A model generated the notes under the pieces. That model made no database searches, had not been told where the DNA came from, and saw only the letters and a list, made by a program, of their open reading frames with translations. Of a DNA stretch of 64,000 bases, positions 34,105 to 46,065 are shown in pieces. Origin of the DNA: Coenobita brevimanus (lineage: Eukaryota; Arthropoda; Malacostraca; Decapoda; Coenobitidae). Within the stretch, counting starts at the first letter, position 1. Every line of letters begins with the position of its first letter. The translations under genes and the position numbers were made by a program. The stretch lies in the NCBI GenBank assembly GCA_032717465.1, contig CM064681.1, forward strand, positions 9,466,832 to 9,530,831, written 5' to 3'.

Positions 34105-34275
34105 CTGTAAATGACCAGTCTAACCCCCTTGAAACAGGATGACAGATATTTCTACTTCAGGGGAGACTTTTCAAAACTGTCGAAGCTAGCTATAAACACA
34201 ATTCCTACAGTAAGTGAGGTCTTTTCCAAATCCAGTGAAATCGTGTGGAGGTGGCAATATTAAGCATGTTATTAG
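34105..34275 (+). repeat. AACCCTTT / AAATCG relic
   Basis: CTAACCCCCTTGAAACAGGATGAC (core AACCCCCTTGA) at ~34119 and CAGTGAAATCGTGTGGAGG at ~34238 follow the family order with heavy decay. Confidence 0.45.
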
Positions 34276-34339
34276 ACTGACTAAATTAATATGAAAAACG
34301 GAAGAGACACGAATATTGTATACATCTGATTATTATCTC

Positions 34340-36660
34340 TTTCTCCTCTCCCTCCTACTACGTTTTTTGCTCCCATTTGTCCATTCTTTCTCCTAATATC
34401 TGTCTCTCCAGTGTTTCTCTTTCTTCTCTTTCCCTCTTACTTTCCTCTATCCATCAGGTCTATCTGTCTCTGCTACCCTTCCACACCCTCGTACAACTGG
34501 TTCCTTTCTTTCCCCCTTCCTCCCCTCCGTCCACTTTCTGTCTTTCTTTCCACAAATTATTTCCTCCCTCTTTTCTCATTTTCCTTTCCTGTTCCTTTTC
34601 CCACCTTCTCCCGGCAAATTATTCGGTCTCTGTCACTCCTTCCTTTCCTTTCTTCCTTTCATTCACTTTCACTCCCCTCCTGCGCCTCCCTGTCTTTCCC
34701 CTTCCTTCACATATCGTCCCTTATATTGTCAGTTCCTTCCATCATCACCTTTCAGTTCCTCTTATCTTTGTTTTCTCTTCTTCTTATCTTCTCCTCCTCC
34801 ATCTTTATATCTTCTCCCTTTTTTTCAACATCCATTCCTAGAGTCATTAGCTTCTTTGACCCTACTTTCATTCATTCGTGCATTCTTTCCTCTCTTCCTT
34901 CTACAGAATCCCGCTTTTTTTTTTTTAAGCCCCTTCTGCCTTCCCACACCTTCACCCAAAACATTACCTTTCCTTTTGCCTTGCCTTCCTTTTTTTTTTT
35001 TTTTTCATTTTTCGTCTCTCAGTCTTGTCTTCCTTAATATCCATTTTCCCCTCCACTGCTTTCTTCTCCCCTTTCTTCACTTCATCTCTTTCCTGCCTTC
35101 CATCCTCTTTCCTTTCACCCTTTCCTTCTTTTTTGTCCTCTCCCTGTTTCCTTCCTTCCTTCCTTTCTTTCACCCATTCCGTCCTTCTTTTCTTTCCTCT
35201 CTTTTTTCCCTACTTCTTTCTCCTTTTTTTCCTTTCTTTCCGTCTTCAGCCTTTTCTTCATTCTTCTTACTCTCTTTACTCCGCCCTTCCCAATTTTTTA
35301 GTCTTTCTTTCCTTCCTTCATCCTTCTCATCACCTTTTTACTTCTTTTCTCGCCATTTCACTTCTCAGAGTCCTCTCTCCCTTTCTTTATTCTCCTTTTA
35401 TATCATTTCCTACCCCCTCCTTCCCCCTTCCCTTTCTTCCTCCGTTTACTTTTTTTCTTTCTCTTATCCCTTCTCCTTCTCTGCCATTCTTTCCCTTCCT
35501 ATCCTGTTACCTCCCTTCCTTTCCTCTCTTTGTGCCCTTCCTCCCTTTCATCCCCTTTCTTACCTCACTTTCCTTCCTTCTACCCTTTCTCCCCTTCTTT
35601 CTTCCCTCCCTCTCTTCCACTCGCACTTTCCTTCTCTTCCACCCCTTCTCCCCTTTCTCTCTTGCCCCCTTCCTTCCTTCCTTCCTCTCTTTCCTCTCTT
35701 GCTCCCTTCCTTCCTTCCTTCCCTTTCTCCCTCCCTCCCTCCCTTCCTTTCCTACCTTCTTTTCTTCCTTCTTCCCCCCTTTATTTTCTCCCTCCCTCCT
35801 GCCTTCCTTTCCTCCCTCCCTCCTCCCTTTCCTCCCTCCCTCCTTCCTCCTCCCCTGGTCAAGCCACAAGAGGTCGTCTAGAACCTGCTGTGGCTGCACG
35901 CGAGCCTCTCATCTCTCCTTCTCTTTTTTTCTTTTTCTTTCTCTTCTCTTTTCTCTCATCTCTTCCTCTCACCTTTATTCTCTTCCTTTCTCTTCTCTTT
36001 TCTCTCATCTCTCCTTCTCACCTTTTTTGCTCTTCTCTTTTCTCTTATCTCTCCCTCTCACCTTTTTCCTCTTCTCTCTTCTCGTAACTCGTTTCTCTTC
36101 TCTGTTTTCAATTCTTTCCTCCTCTCGTCTCTCCTACTCTCTTCTTGTTTATCTTTTTTTCCTCTCTTTTTCCCCTCATCCGTCTTATGATCTCATCTCC
36201 TTTCTGTCAGGTCTTCTTCCTCCTCTTTCTTTTCGCTCTCTTCTCTCTTCCACTCCTCTCTCTTCTGTATCCCATCCATCTTTTCACCTCCTCCTTTATA
36301 AGTTTAATTTATCTTATTCTTTCTCTTCCCCTTTTTACCTGTCCTTAACCCTTCAATGACTTAGTTCCCACATCTTTATCGTTTTTGGATTTGTCTTTTA
36401 CCACCATCTTTTATCTTTCATTACCCTCCCCTTTCCATTCTTTTATCTCCCCAGCATCATCCTTTTTCTCGTCTCTGTTCGTCACCGTCACTTTACATAC
36501 TTTTTTCTTTCCCATTTCCTTCCTTCTCCTTCTTTTAAAAGCTCCCTTTCCCCTCAGCACACAATCCTTTTTAATTCCCAGCTACCTGTGTCCTTCATTA
36601 TCTTACATTCTTTCTCTTTCTTCCCTCGTATTTTCTTCTCTTCCTCTACCGTGTTTATTC
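34340..36660 (+). repeat. 2.3-kb pyrimidine-rich tract
   Basis: The longest C/T-biased tract on this strand, with TTCC, CTCCC and CTTTTCTC motifs, (T)n runs at ~34917 and ~34991, and CTTCCTTCCTTCC runs at ~35670-35730. Forward frames of 341 and 444 codons overlap in different phases, as expected for DNA lacking stops. A small normal island (GGTCAAGCCACAAGAGGTCG) lies near 35860. Confidence 0.88.
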
Positions 36661-37376
36661 TATCACCGTAATTCCCTTTATAATAACCTGATTCTGTTGT
36701 TCAATGTGAGAGTTGATATACTGCCACGAGACACTAGAATTTATATAGAATTAGACATATTGTATTTACTGACCATCAGTATTTCCAGTCGCTGTCAAGG
36801 GCACTTACACCTAACTGAAGTGTGCCAAATATACTAGCCTTGGAATTAGCAAACTTTAAACATTATAATCCAATAATAATATTCACTGCTAAATTCATGT
36901 CCCTTCCTTATTCTCGCCTTAATTTTCACTCTTACTTTTTTTAAACTATTTTATTTTGCTTCCTATTTCCCTTTCCCTTAACCACATGTTTTCCTCTTTG
37001 ATCTATCGTCCTCTTCTTTTCTCGCTTGTAATGTCATCTTCCAAACTATTTTTATTTACTGCGCGTTTTCCGTTTTTACATCCAACTAGTCATCTCTCCT
37101 TTCTCTTACTGTTCCTACTTTCTCCTCCTCCTCTCTCTTCACCTCGCCTTCCTTTCACTCACTCTTACCCGCTTCCCTCTCATTTTTTTAAGCACATTTC
37201 CTTACGTTTCTCTGCCCCAGTACCATCAGAAACTCTAAACCCGCCATTACACGCAAATTCCCAGAGTATGAATTCTTTTAGCGTTATGTTATGCTGCCAC
37301 AGGATACACCCAAATGTTCATCACTGTCTTCTTTTACCGTGATATATTGGGTGCTAAACCGCGGTGACTCTTCCTG
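36661..37376. other. AT- and T-rich DNA, no gene
   Basis: Normal-complexity to ~36900, then C/T-rich to ~37190. The short frames have no recognised domain. Confidence 0.5.
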
Positions 37377-39230
37377 TTATTCTAGCTGAAGCACATCGAG
37401 GTCCTTTGCCTTGATCATTATTTCAACTTGACCATACCCTAGCTCTCTTGCACTCAACACTGCCACTGCAGGTGCTTTCCTTGTTTCCCCAGTCTTATAA
37501 GTGTTACTGTTTGTATTTAGTCTAGAAAAACGATGAGATACTCTTCTTAAGACTTGGCAGGCATTTTGAAGCATGGAGCAAACTGAATACCATACTGAAA
37601 CATGGCTCCGATTAGTGAGACAGAGCGAAAAATTCAGCACTGTAATATTTTCCAGAAAGACTTCCTTATCAAGACACTGCTATGGAAGTGAACATCAGCG
37701 TCATAAATCTAATGTATTGCCCTGACCTCATTCATTAATTCATTTATATATAACTGTTAACGGTTCACTAATCTTCTAACTCACTGTCTATATACACTTC
37801 CCACCTACCTATCCACTCTCACCTCTTTTTCTGTTCAGTACTTTAATGAACTTGTTAATCGATACTGTCAGACTTTCTTGCCCACATCTGGTCAACACTG
37901 GACCTTGTATTTTCCTCATTCCGTCAATCTATCATTAACCTAGACACTTTTAATGCTCTCTCTTCTAGCATCTGGGTATGAACTAATCTTGATTTTGGTT
38001 TTATTTTGTTTATATCTCTCTGAAAATGACACTTTCATGCTCTTCTTTTGGGAGGGGGCATTAAAAAAAATTCCTTCAAGAACTCCTTTGATTTAGCGTG
38101 AGTAGAGATCAATTGGTATACTATTTTCTTTAGCCACTGCAAGGTCAAATAAATATATGGATGAAGGAACTCATGTTAAAAGATGTGTGGCGAGATGATT
38201 AAGAAATTATATCTGATGAAGAAAGGGAGAGACGATAGATATATTAGTAGCTACTCTGTTATAAGATGAAACTTCGAAATAATTATGTTTCGAACGTACA
38301 CTGACCACATAATAATTTCAAAGCTAATTGTTTATATAACCTCCACATCCAGCCAGATCATTATTTTCCACCTTGATAGGCCACGATATAGGCGTAAAAA
38401 GTGTCCCGTTAAGGTCTACTAACCTATGCCACATATATTTCCTCTGTCATAATCTGGGTCTCACTTTCTTAAAAAAAATATATATATATAAAAATAAAAA
38501 TCCCTCACGACAACCACCTTGGGTTTTATTAACGTAAATTTTTCACAAACGGAGCCGATGCGAACACGATCTGGCAGTAAAGGTGGGTAAATTGGTCTGG
38601 CGCGGCAAATGTTGTCATGCGAAAGTTGGCCAAGTATAAGGTATTTCATTTCTGCACTCAGGTATATGGTTGTAGCAGATTACAGGTGTCTGATCCGGTA
38701 TTGCTATTTCACAGATGCATACTCGTACGTGTGTCATATTTATCTAGAGAGAGAGAGAGAGAAATAGGTACAAATGTAGACAAATGTTTGTCAGCTAATT
38801 AATCATTTTATATTTATTTACTTATTTTTTGGTTTTAGGTATGCAGGTAAAACCACGTAGTTAACAAAGCATTACTGGCGCACTAGGTTTGTACATAACC
38901 ACAAAATTCTTTACACCTGCGTGTATACTGCTCTTCAGATTCGGCCATTTTTCATGTCGATTTCATGCAGCACTCTCCAAGCACGTCCTCAGCTAAACAG
39001 AAACACAGATTGACTAGGCAGGCAAGCTAAAGAAACAGATGGACACACCGCTCCTCTCTCCATCTGTCTCCCCGAAAAAAAAAAGTATGTGTGAGGGTGG
39101 CAGTGTAATGGGCGGCACACGAGCGACATTTGGGCCAGCTCGGGTCAACACTCGTCCTCAATCACGCCGCAAAAACTTGTCCTCCACACTAGGCAAATGG
39201 GTCCTTCCCCCTCCACCTCTTTAATCCCAC
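37377..39230. other. AT-rich unique DNA, no confirmed gene
   Basis: 1.85 kb of normal-complexity DNA. A reverse frame of 87 codons (37377-37640) has balanced composition but no recognised family. (GA)n at 38745-38762 and a short TA run near 38480 are the only repeats. Confidence 0.5.
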
Positions 39231-40580
39231 GCCTTCCCCCCCTCCTCCTCCGCTCACTGCCGTCTTAGTTTCTCTTCTTGATACCTTTTCTTATTTGATT
39301 TTGTCTGTCTATTATGTCTCTTTACTTGGACTCTATATCTCCTCTGACTTGTTCCCATATTTTTTTCTCTCTTACTGTTTTTATATATCGTGGAACTATA
39401 TTTCTTATTTACTTATTTTATTATAACTTTTACTCTTGCTTGATTTTCCTTCTTAGGACTTGTCTCTCGTTTCCTTCTTCTCCTTCGGTTTACTGCTTAT
39501 GAAAGTTAGCTTACTTCATCTTTTTTTTTCAATTTTGTCTTTTGTTTCTGTTACTGTTTCTCCCTGTTGAGCTATTTCATTTATGGCTTGTTTCATTTTA
39601 TGTGCTTTCTCGTGTATTTTTCCCCCGTACTCATTTATTTTTTGTTGTTGTTACTTTAATTTTGATTTCTTTTCACCGTGATTATTTTTTGTGTTCATAG
39701 GAATTTTTACTTGGATTTTTTCATATCTTTTTCTCTTACTTTTTTGTATTTCTCTTCATGACAAAGTTTATTGTTTGGCTTTCATATTGACTTTTTTTTT
39801 CTTTTTGTTTGTTTTTCCTGTCTTCATTTCTCTTTGTCTTTATACGAATTTTTTAATGCAAAATCACTAATTCTGTCTCATTTTTATACTCTACGTTCTT
39901 CTTATTTGACCTCTTTTATTCTGCCTGCTTTTCACTTATTCTGGCTTTCTTTTCATGCGACTCTGTTATTTGACTTGTTTCCGTTTTACTGTCACTCTCA
40001 TTTCTTACTCTTCTATCCTCTCTTCAGTTACTTTTGTCATCCTCCCCCTTTTCCTTTCCTTCTCTCTTTAAGCCCCTCTTCCTTCCTTTATTCCTCCCCC
40101 TTCCATACTCTCTACTTCTTCCCCTCGCTCCTCCATCCCTTTCACTTCCTTCTCCATTCTCTCTACTGCTCCTTTCGCATTTTCTGTACATTTTCTTTCA
40201 TGCTCTCTTGCTTTTTTTCCCCCACTGTCACAAACATGGTATTCGAAAAGATTCTGACTGTCTGCGGTCATGCGTGTTTTCCACTTCTTTTAGTTATATA
40301 TATATTTTTTCTTCTCCCTCTTTTTCTGCTATTTTGTTCACATTTCATCGTTAATGTTTCTTTATTTTTTTTCTTTCTCTTGACACCTCTACATAATCCT
40401 TTAACTTAAATAATTTCTTCCTATTTTATATTATGCTGCTGTATAATAACTTTAATACTTTTTTGCAACACTATTTTTTGCTGTCATATATTTTTCCTTT
40501 CTTTCTGTTGTATTTTATTTTCTACTCCAGCTGTCTTTCCTTATTTTCACCCTCTCTGTCTGTGTCTCTGTCTGTCTGTC

Positions 40581-40623
<43 letters not shown>

Positions 40624-40995
40624 CTACCTACCTATATAACTGAAAGCTATTTTTCTTTTTATTTGCATCTTTCCACATTTCTTCACATCTCTATCCTTTT
40701 CTTTCCTCTTTCCTTTGATCTCAATCTTCTCCATCTTCCTCGACATCTTTCCTAAATATTCTCAAGCAAAAGTGATTCAGCCCATATCTTTTTTTTTTTT
40801 TTTTTTTTTTCGTCCACCCTTCCCAGAACATGGCTTTTCTTGCCCTGATTTTTCACCTGACTTGTCTTACTTCTCCTGTCGTGGGCCTTTCTTCTCGCCT
40901 GTTCCTCATTTTTCTTGTTCTCTCTTTGTAATTCCACTGTCTTGCTCTCTCTCTCCCCCTTCACTATAATCCTGGACTATTCAACACCTCTTTCA
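39231..40995 (+). repeat. T- and CT-rich tract with (TCTG)n(CT)n
   Basis: T-rich pyrimidine DNA (more T than C, unlike the tracts at 29 and 35 kb) with (TCTG)n/(CT)n at ~40556-40620, CTAC units to ~40633 and a 20-nt poly(T) at ~40790-40810. Confidence 0.8.
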
Positions 40996-41480
40996 GTTGT
41001 CTCTGTTCTCTATTTCCATTTTTTGCTTTGTTTCATTTACAGTGTTCCGTAGTTTTATTATTATTAAACCTCCCATATTCCTGTGGAAAGTTCAAATTTT
41101 TGTCAATATTCTCATTATTATTTTTCTCTTAAAAAGCAAATGCAGTCTAGAGCCTTCACGCTTTGTCAAGTTAATCGTCCGGTTGGCGGCGGCTTTGGGT
41201 CAAATATGATGGCAACGCACCCGCCGGACCGCCGAATATTACTCAGAAAGTAGGACACGGATTCCGGGACGCTATCTTAGAAACTGCTCGAGCTAGAAAG
41301 CTGACACTTTCCTGCAATATTGCATTAAAACAGCCGCACTGCAGAAAGGAGTATGGTTTCAGTCGGTTGATTATTCTCTGAGATCGCGTGGAGTCAAGAA
41401 CTGGGACTTTTCCGGATGTCACCTAATGGGCTCAGGGCTAGGCAGTGGCTGTGGGAAGTTATTCTTTCTCAAAATAGTCC
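40996..41480. other. GC-richer island, possible interspersed repeat
   Basis: 41160-41240 is GC-rich (CGGTTGGCGGCGG and CACCCGCCGGACCGCCG partly complementary). 41268-41400 has CTATCTTAGAAACTGCTCG, AGCTAGAAAGCTGACAC and CAATATTGCATTAAAACAG, phrases typical of arthropod interspersed repeats by recall. A forward frame of ~69 codons crosses it with no recognised domain and no ATG at its start. Confidence 0.35.
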
Positions 41481-41499
41481 TTGCACAATTTTACAGTGA

Positions 41500-41503
41500 T
41501 CTA

Positions 41504-41537
<34 letters not shown>

Positions 41538-42060
41538 GGTTTGTGACTACCTACTTTTTATCATCTAATCATCCTTTTTTCTAAGAACAGTAATCCTGAA
41601 GTTAATGGAAATCCACTCATGAGGAGAGGTCCCTTTGCATTAGCTAAGAGAGCCTAATCTCCCAGACATCTTCCTTAACTGATTGTTTTTTCTACAAGAA
41701 AGTTGAAACCAAGCCAGAAGTCATTTGTAACATCTTCACTACGATAGCGTGTTTTGTACCATAGCTAATTACTGCTACCTTCAGGCAAATTTTATTATCC
41801 TTGGGAGTTACGTTACAAACCAGAAAAGTCTAAATACATGCCTACATTAATCTCTCCATCTGCCGTCTTCTTAAGTACACTAAAATCACTGGAAAGTAGC
41901 AAGAATGAAATTAAAGTACAGTACATCACCGAACTAAAGGGATTAAACATTTTCCTCTATATAGGCTATCTTAACCAAATATATGTGAGCAGTAAGCACT
42001 ATTAAAACTGCTGAATAAGAACACAGATCACGTGCAAGAAAACACCGTAGTCACCATGCC
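41500..42060. repeat. (ATT)n and AAATCG-family relic
   Basis: (ATT)n at ~41506-41533. ACACTAAAATCACTGGAAAG then TAGCAAGAATGAAATTAAAG near 41878 resembles the first core of the family (TCTGGTGATAGCAA). The rest is AT-rich. Confidence 0.4.
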
Positions 42061-42300
42061 ACTGTGTAGAAAGGTGGCACTACGGGAGCAAGGAATGAGG
42101 GAATGAGGTGAGGTGGGATGGGAAAAGGTGAAGGTGGGATAGGGAAGGATAAAGGCTGAATTAGGAGAAGGTGGAGTGGGAAAGGAAGGGGGGGCAGGAT
42201 AGGGAAGGATAAAAGATGGTTTAGGAGGAAGATGGATTGGGACTAGGGAAAGATAAAGGAAGAGTTATAAGTGATGGGGATGGAAGAGGGAGGATAAGAG
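42061..42300 (+). repeat. Purine-rich tract 5' of copy A
   Basis: GGATAGGGAAGGATAAAG-type units at ~42137 and ~42195 suggest a degenerate ~58-bp repeat inside the purine-rich DNA. The tract abuts the GTACAAAGG repeat. Confidence 0.75.
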
Positions 42301-42395
42301 AGGGGTACAAAGGAATATAAAGAAAAGCAAACAGCAATACAGCTACTGGTCTTGTCGAAGCTGTTTATTGTAGGATAGGTTAAATCTAAACAATA
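42301..42395 (+). mobile_element. GTACAAAGG stem-loop repeat, copy A
   Basis: GGGGTACAAAGGAATATAAAG, trimmed to its core GTACAAAGGAAT, then CAAACAGC (42328-42335), CTACTGGTC and GCTGTTTA (42360-42367) with a 24-nt loop. Downstream sequence diverges from copies B-D. Confidence 0.7.
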
Positions 42396-43265
42396 TTTCA
42401 TGAATCAGAAATAAGGATACCATAGGAAAGGGTTGACGAAGGGTGTCGAAGGATGAGGGGGAAAATGGGGAAAGGGTGAGGAAGGATGAGCGAGGGGAAG
42501 GTGGGTTAAGGGTGGACAAGGGTAAGGAAAGGGTGAGAAAGGAGTTTCGGGAAGGGTGGGGGAGAGGTGAGGAGTGATAGGGAAAGTGGAAAGATTAGAG
42601 GATATGTGAGGAAGGGATGGTGAGGGATGAGGGAGGGGTTAGCCAGGGGATGGAACGGAATGTCGGAGAGATTGGTGAGGAAGAGATTGGAAGGAATAAT
42701 GGGGAGGTTAGGGAAGGGAGAAGAAGGGGTGGGGAGGGACTGGAGGAGGGGTTGGGGAGGCGTGCAGGCTAGGTTTTACGAGGAATGGAGAGGGATGATG
42801 GGAGTGGGAAGGGGTGGGGAGTGGGAGAGAAGGGAAGATGGAATGGAGATGACATGTAATGATGGAGAGGTTGCAGGAAGGTTAGGGAGGGAGGAGGTGG
42901 AGAAGGGAAGAAGCTGGAGTGAGGGAGGGGTGAGAGGGAGAGGTAGGAAGAGATGGCTGAGAGGTGAGGACGAGGTTGGGAGAGGTAAGAGGAAGGACGA
43001 GGAAGGGGCCGGAGGAGGTGGGGGGGGAATGAGTGAAGCCAAACTGTGGGGGAAGGACGGGGTGACAGGGGACCGTCATTAGGTATGCAGTCACTCTTTC
43101 CGCCTCTCCCCTCCCCTGCCACCCCTCCCTCCACTCCCCCCTGCCCCCTACTGATTGGTCACAGGTTTCACTTGGTGTCCGGGAGGGGGAAGGGGGGAGG
43201 GAGAGACAAACAGCGAGAGGGGCAGTAGAAAGATTTGGTGGAGGGACGGAGAGAAAAACAACTGG
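42396..43265 (+). repeat. Purine-rich tract, GGAGGGG type
   Basis: G-rich purine DNA with GGAGGGG/GGGTGAGG motifs to ~43080, a short pyrimidine island at ~43090-43150, then GGGAGAGA purines. Open frames of 88-170 codons are compositional. Confidence 0.8.
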
Positions 43266-44028
43266 AGAAAGGCAGGGGAAAAAAAACGAATGACAAAGAG
43301 ATATCTGAATTAAATAAAGACAGTCCAATGACCTCTTAACCCAGCCACGCAAATATAGTCCTTTTTTTTCATAATATAACCCAATAACTTTCATTGCAGT
43401 TCAGTTAATATTGATCAGAATGGCATAATGAGGCTTGCGTATTAAATTTTGAAGGTTCATCTAAGGTCGGGTAAGAGGATGATTGTGAGGATGGTGTGTG
43501 TGTGGAGGGGGAGCAGCAAACACTTGACGTGGCCTGAGTACTTTGGAAAGGCTACTGATATATAAAGAAGTTTAATTATTGACTATCTCTTCGGGGAGAA
43601 AGTTTTATTATTATTTTATACAAAGCCATTACTTTCGTTTTGGGCTTCCATGCTTCTTTATCGTTGCATTGTACTATCTGATAACGTATAGTGGGGAAAA
43701 CGTAATGACAATAGTCCTTTTACCTAAACCTGGCCCACATTTTCGTCCCTTTGTAGCTTACTTCGCGTAGCTCAGTGGCAGAAAAGGTCAATTCTACGGC
43801 TCCACATAATTTCCACAGCACTGCTTCGTGATTAACATTTTACTCAAACGTTAATCTAGTGTTCCAACTCAGTATTCAAGATGGAGGGACGGCAAGTTTA
43901 GGCTGAACTAGAGTAAAAAGGGGAGAGTTAATAATTTCCATTCCAAGTCAGACAACATACCCAAGACCTCGGCGTAGTGTCTGTGCTGGAGCAGAAAAAT
44001 AGTAAGGACATGGACTAAGTTTGACATG
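43266..44028. other. Spacer, nothing recognised
   Basis: AT-rich DNA without a supported feature. Confidence 0.45.
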
Positions 44029-44135
44029 AATGTATGTTTGTATATATGTATGTATGGTATGTATGTTTGTATGTATGTATGTATGTGTATGTATGGTATG
44101 TATGTATGTTTGTATGTATGTATGGTATGTATGTC
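44029..44135 (+). repeat. (GTAT)n microsatellite
   Basis: GTAT units with GTTT and GGTAT variants. ATGGTATGTATGTNTGTATG-like blocks recur about every 40-50 bp. Confidence 0.93.
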
Positions 44136-44540
44136 TTGTAGCGGTCGGTTTCTACACCTGATATGGGGAAGTTTCTGTACTACAAGGTGCTCCTTCAAGA
44201 ACCGCTATACGGAATCTGATAGGCAACCGACCTGTAGGGCTAAGGAACGCCCCTTTCTGTAACTGGAGAAGCAATCTACTCCCTCTCAATGTTCCTAGCG
44301 CAGACGTAGGTGTGGAAGGAACTGGAACTTAAGATGAGAAAGTGTTTGTGGAAATTTAGTGTTGGAGCGGCTACATCTGTGAGTGGGTTTTCTGCATATA
44401 ACACTGAGGGATGCTCGACAGGGTGTGAACATGGGAGAACACATGAAAGGTCAACTATGTGTCATAAGTTCTGTTTACCTGCACTTTAACAATGTGCACC
44501 CTTGTTTGTATGCATTACAGATACTGAATAAGTTATATAT
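44136..44540. other. Spacer, nothing recognised
   Basis: Balanced-composition DNA (GTAGCGGTCGGTTTCTACAC and onward). No gene found. Confidence 0.45.
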
Positions 44541-44912
44541 GTATGTTTGAGTGAATTTGTTTAACCAGTGATTTCGTGAAATGCCTGGTCAATTCGTGAA
44601 ATTAGTATAAATTGGGATAGGTTAATCTAAGTTAAATTTATTTACGCTGTGGTTAGGTTAGGCTGGCTTAATATAGGTTAGGTTAGGCTAAGTTACTTAC
44701 GGTAGGTTAAATATATTTACATGAGTGCTTAACATAACTTAGCATTCATCTAAGCCTAATCTAACCTAAAATTAACCTAGATTATCCCAGCCTAAGCTAA
44801 CCGCAGCCAAAATATTCTTAACTTGAATTAACCCATCCCATGCTATACTCTTTTCACGAACTGACTAGGCGTTTCACAAAATCACTGGTTACACTAATTC
44901 ACTAAAACATAT
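44541..44912. mobile_element. Foldback (MITE-like) element with ~170-bp inverted arms
   Basis: The left arm from 44541 (GTATGTTTGAGTGAATT, TAACCAGTGATTTCGTGAAA, GTCAATTCGTGAAA, GGGATAGGTTAATC, GTGGTTAGGTTAGGCTGG) matches the reverse complement of the right arm ending at 44912 (TAACCAGTGATTTTGTGAAA, GTCAGTTCGTGAAA, GGGATGGGTTAATTC, GCGGTTAGCTTAGGCTGG), roughly 75-80 percent identical. The centre is near 44726 with a poorly paired loop. No coding capacity. The ends give no clear target-site duplication, so the exact boundaries and superfamily are uncertain. Confidence 0.85.
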
Positions 44913-45361
44913 ACACGCAGACCTCCAGAAAACCAGATATCTCTCAGATAATTATATCTAATAGGTTGTTTTACTGAACGAAATATAATCAACTGTCCAG
45001 CAAAATGTTAGTCATTCTTGCTTCAGTTTCTCCTCTCCAAATCTAATTAACTGGAGCGTGCCACGTAACAGACTGTATTAACAATGTTCTCTGTAGACTG
45101 AAGACTACTTGAATTAAATTAAACTTTATTGAAAGAAGAAGTGGATCTTTTAGCAAATAATTTCTTGTAAGCAAAGATATGTATTGAAATATGGGTACCC
45201 GCTGCATGGCTGTGTATGTGTACAAAGGAGAGGACTGGGTACTGACTCACTCCCGCCTCAGCCTCTGCTTTCCCCCTCACCCCCTCAATTACTACCCAGT
45301 GTCAGGTGGGGGCGTGTGCCTGGGTATTCATGTGTGAAGCTCTGAGAAACACAGTATGAGC

Positions 45362-45362
<1 letters not shown>
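44913..45362. other. Spacer, nothing recognised
   Basis: AT-rich DNA. Confidence 0.4.
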
Positions 45363-45451
<89 letters not shown>

Positions 45452-45665
45452 ATCATGTACCCTGGAAACTGTACACATTTCTGTGCTCTTGTATGCACTG
45501 GAGGTAGCGTTGTGTGTGTGTGCCTTGGATGATTAACGAGTTTTTGTGTTTGAGTGTATTTTTTGACCTGTGTGTGTTTATGTACAGGATGTATGTACCT
45601 GTGTGAGCGCGTATGCGTTTGGCTTCGCGTGAGTTAATGCGCTTGCGTATGTGCGAGCTTTACGT
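45363..45665 (+). repeat. (GT)n with decayed GT-rich halo
   Basis: Perfect (GT)n at 45363-45449, then ~215 bp of interrupted GT words (GTTGTGTGTGTGCC, GAGCGCGTATGCG, TTGCGTATGTGCG) ending at a poly(T), which suggests the array was once longer. Confidence 0.9.
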
Positions 45666-46065
45666 TTTTTTTTTTTCTGGTAGTAATATGTATTATATCA
45701 GTCTAAATGAAGTTCACTGTAGAATCAAACCTTTTCCTCGGTGGAAGAGTGATAGCCAGCGAAAGTCTTTCCTCATGTCAGGCAAGTACGAAGCGGGAAG
45801 GATGTCTGTACTGAGAGCGGTGCATGTGAGAGAGTGCTGCCGTGATTAACTGTAGCAGTCCGTATACGATATTGGTATGAGTAACCGTATTAGGGAATTT
45901 GCCAGCATATGCCAGGTCATACTACTGGCACCGCTTGAAAACGTACGCTACAGAAAACCATAGAACAGACGCAGATCAACTAGCGATCACTATAACCACT
46001 GAGCCAGCGTGCTTCTGATGATGAGAACGTATTGATAATTGTAAATTTTCAAATATATATGCCGT
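45666..46065. other. Spacer, nothing recognised
   Basis: Unique DNA; no gene. Confidence 0.4.

Noticed and set aside
35025..36359. Forward open frame of 444 codons
   Set aside because: Ser/Phe/Leu/Pro low-complexity string in a C/T-only tract. Other phases are open as well (341 codons overlapping) and no domain or balanced codon use is seen.
37377..37640. Reverse frame of 87 codons with balanced composition
   Set aside because: No recognised domain, no splice or promoter context, and a length reachable by chance in 64 kb on six frames.
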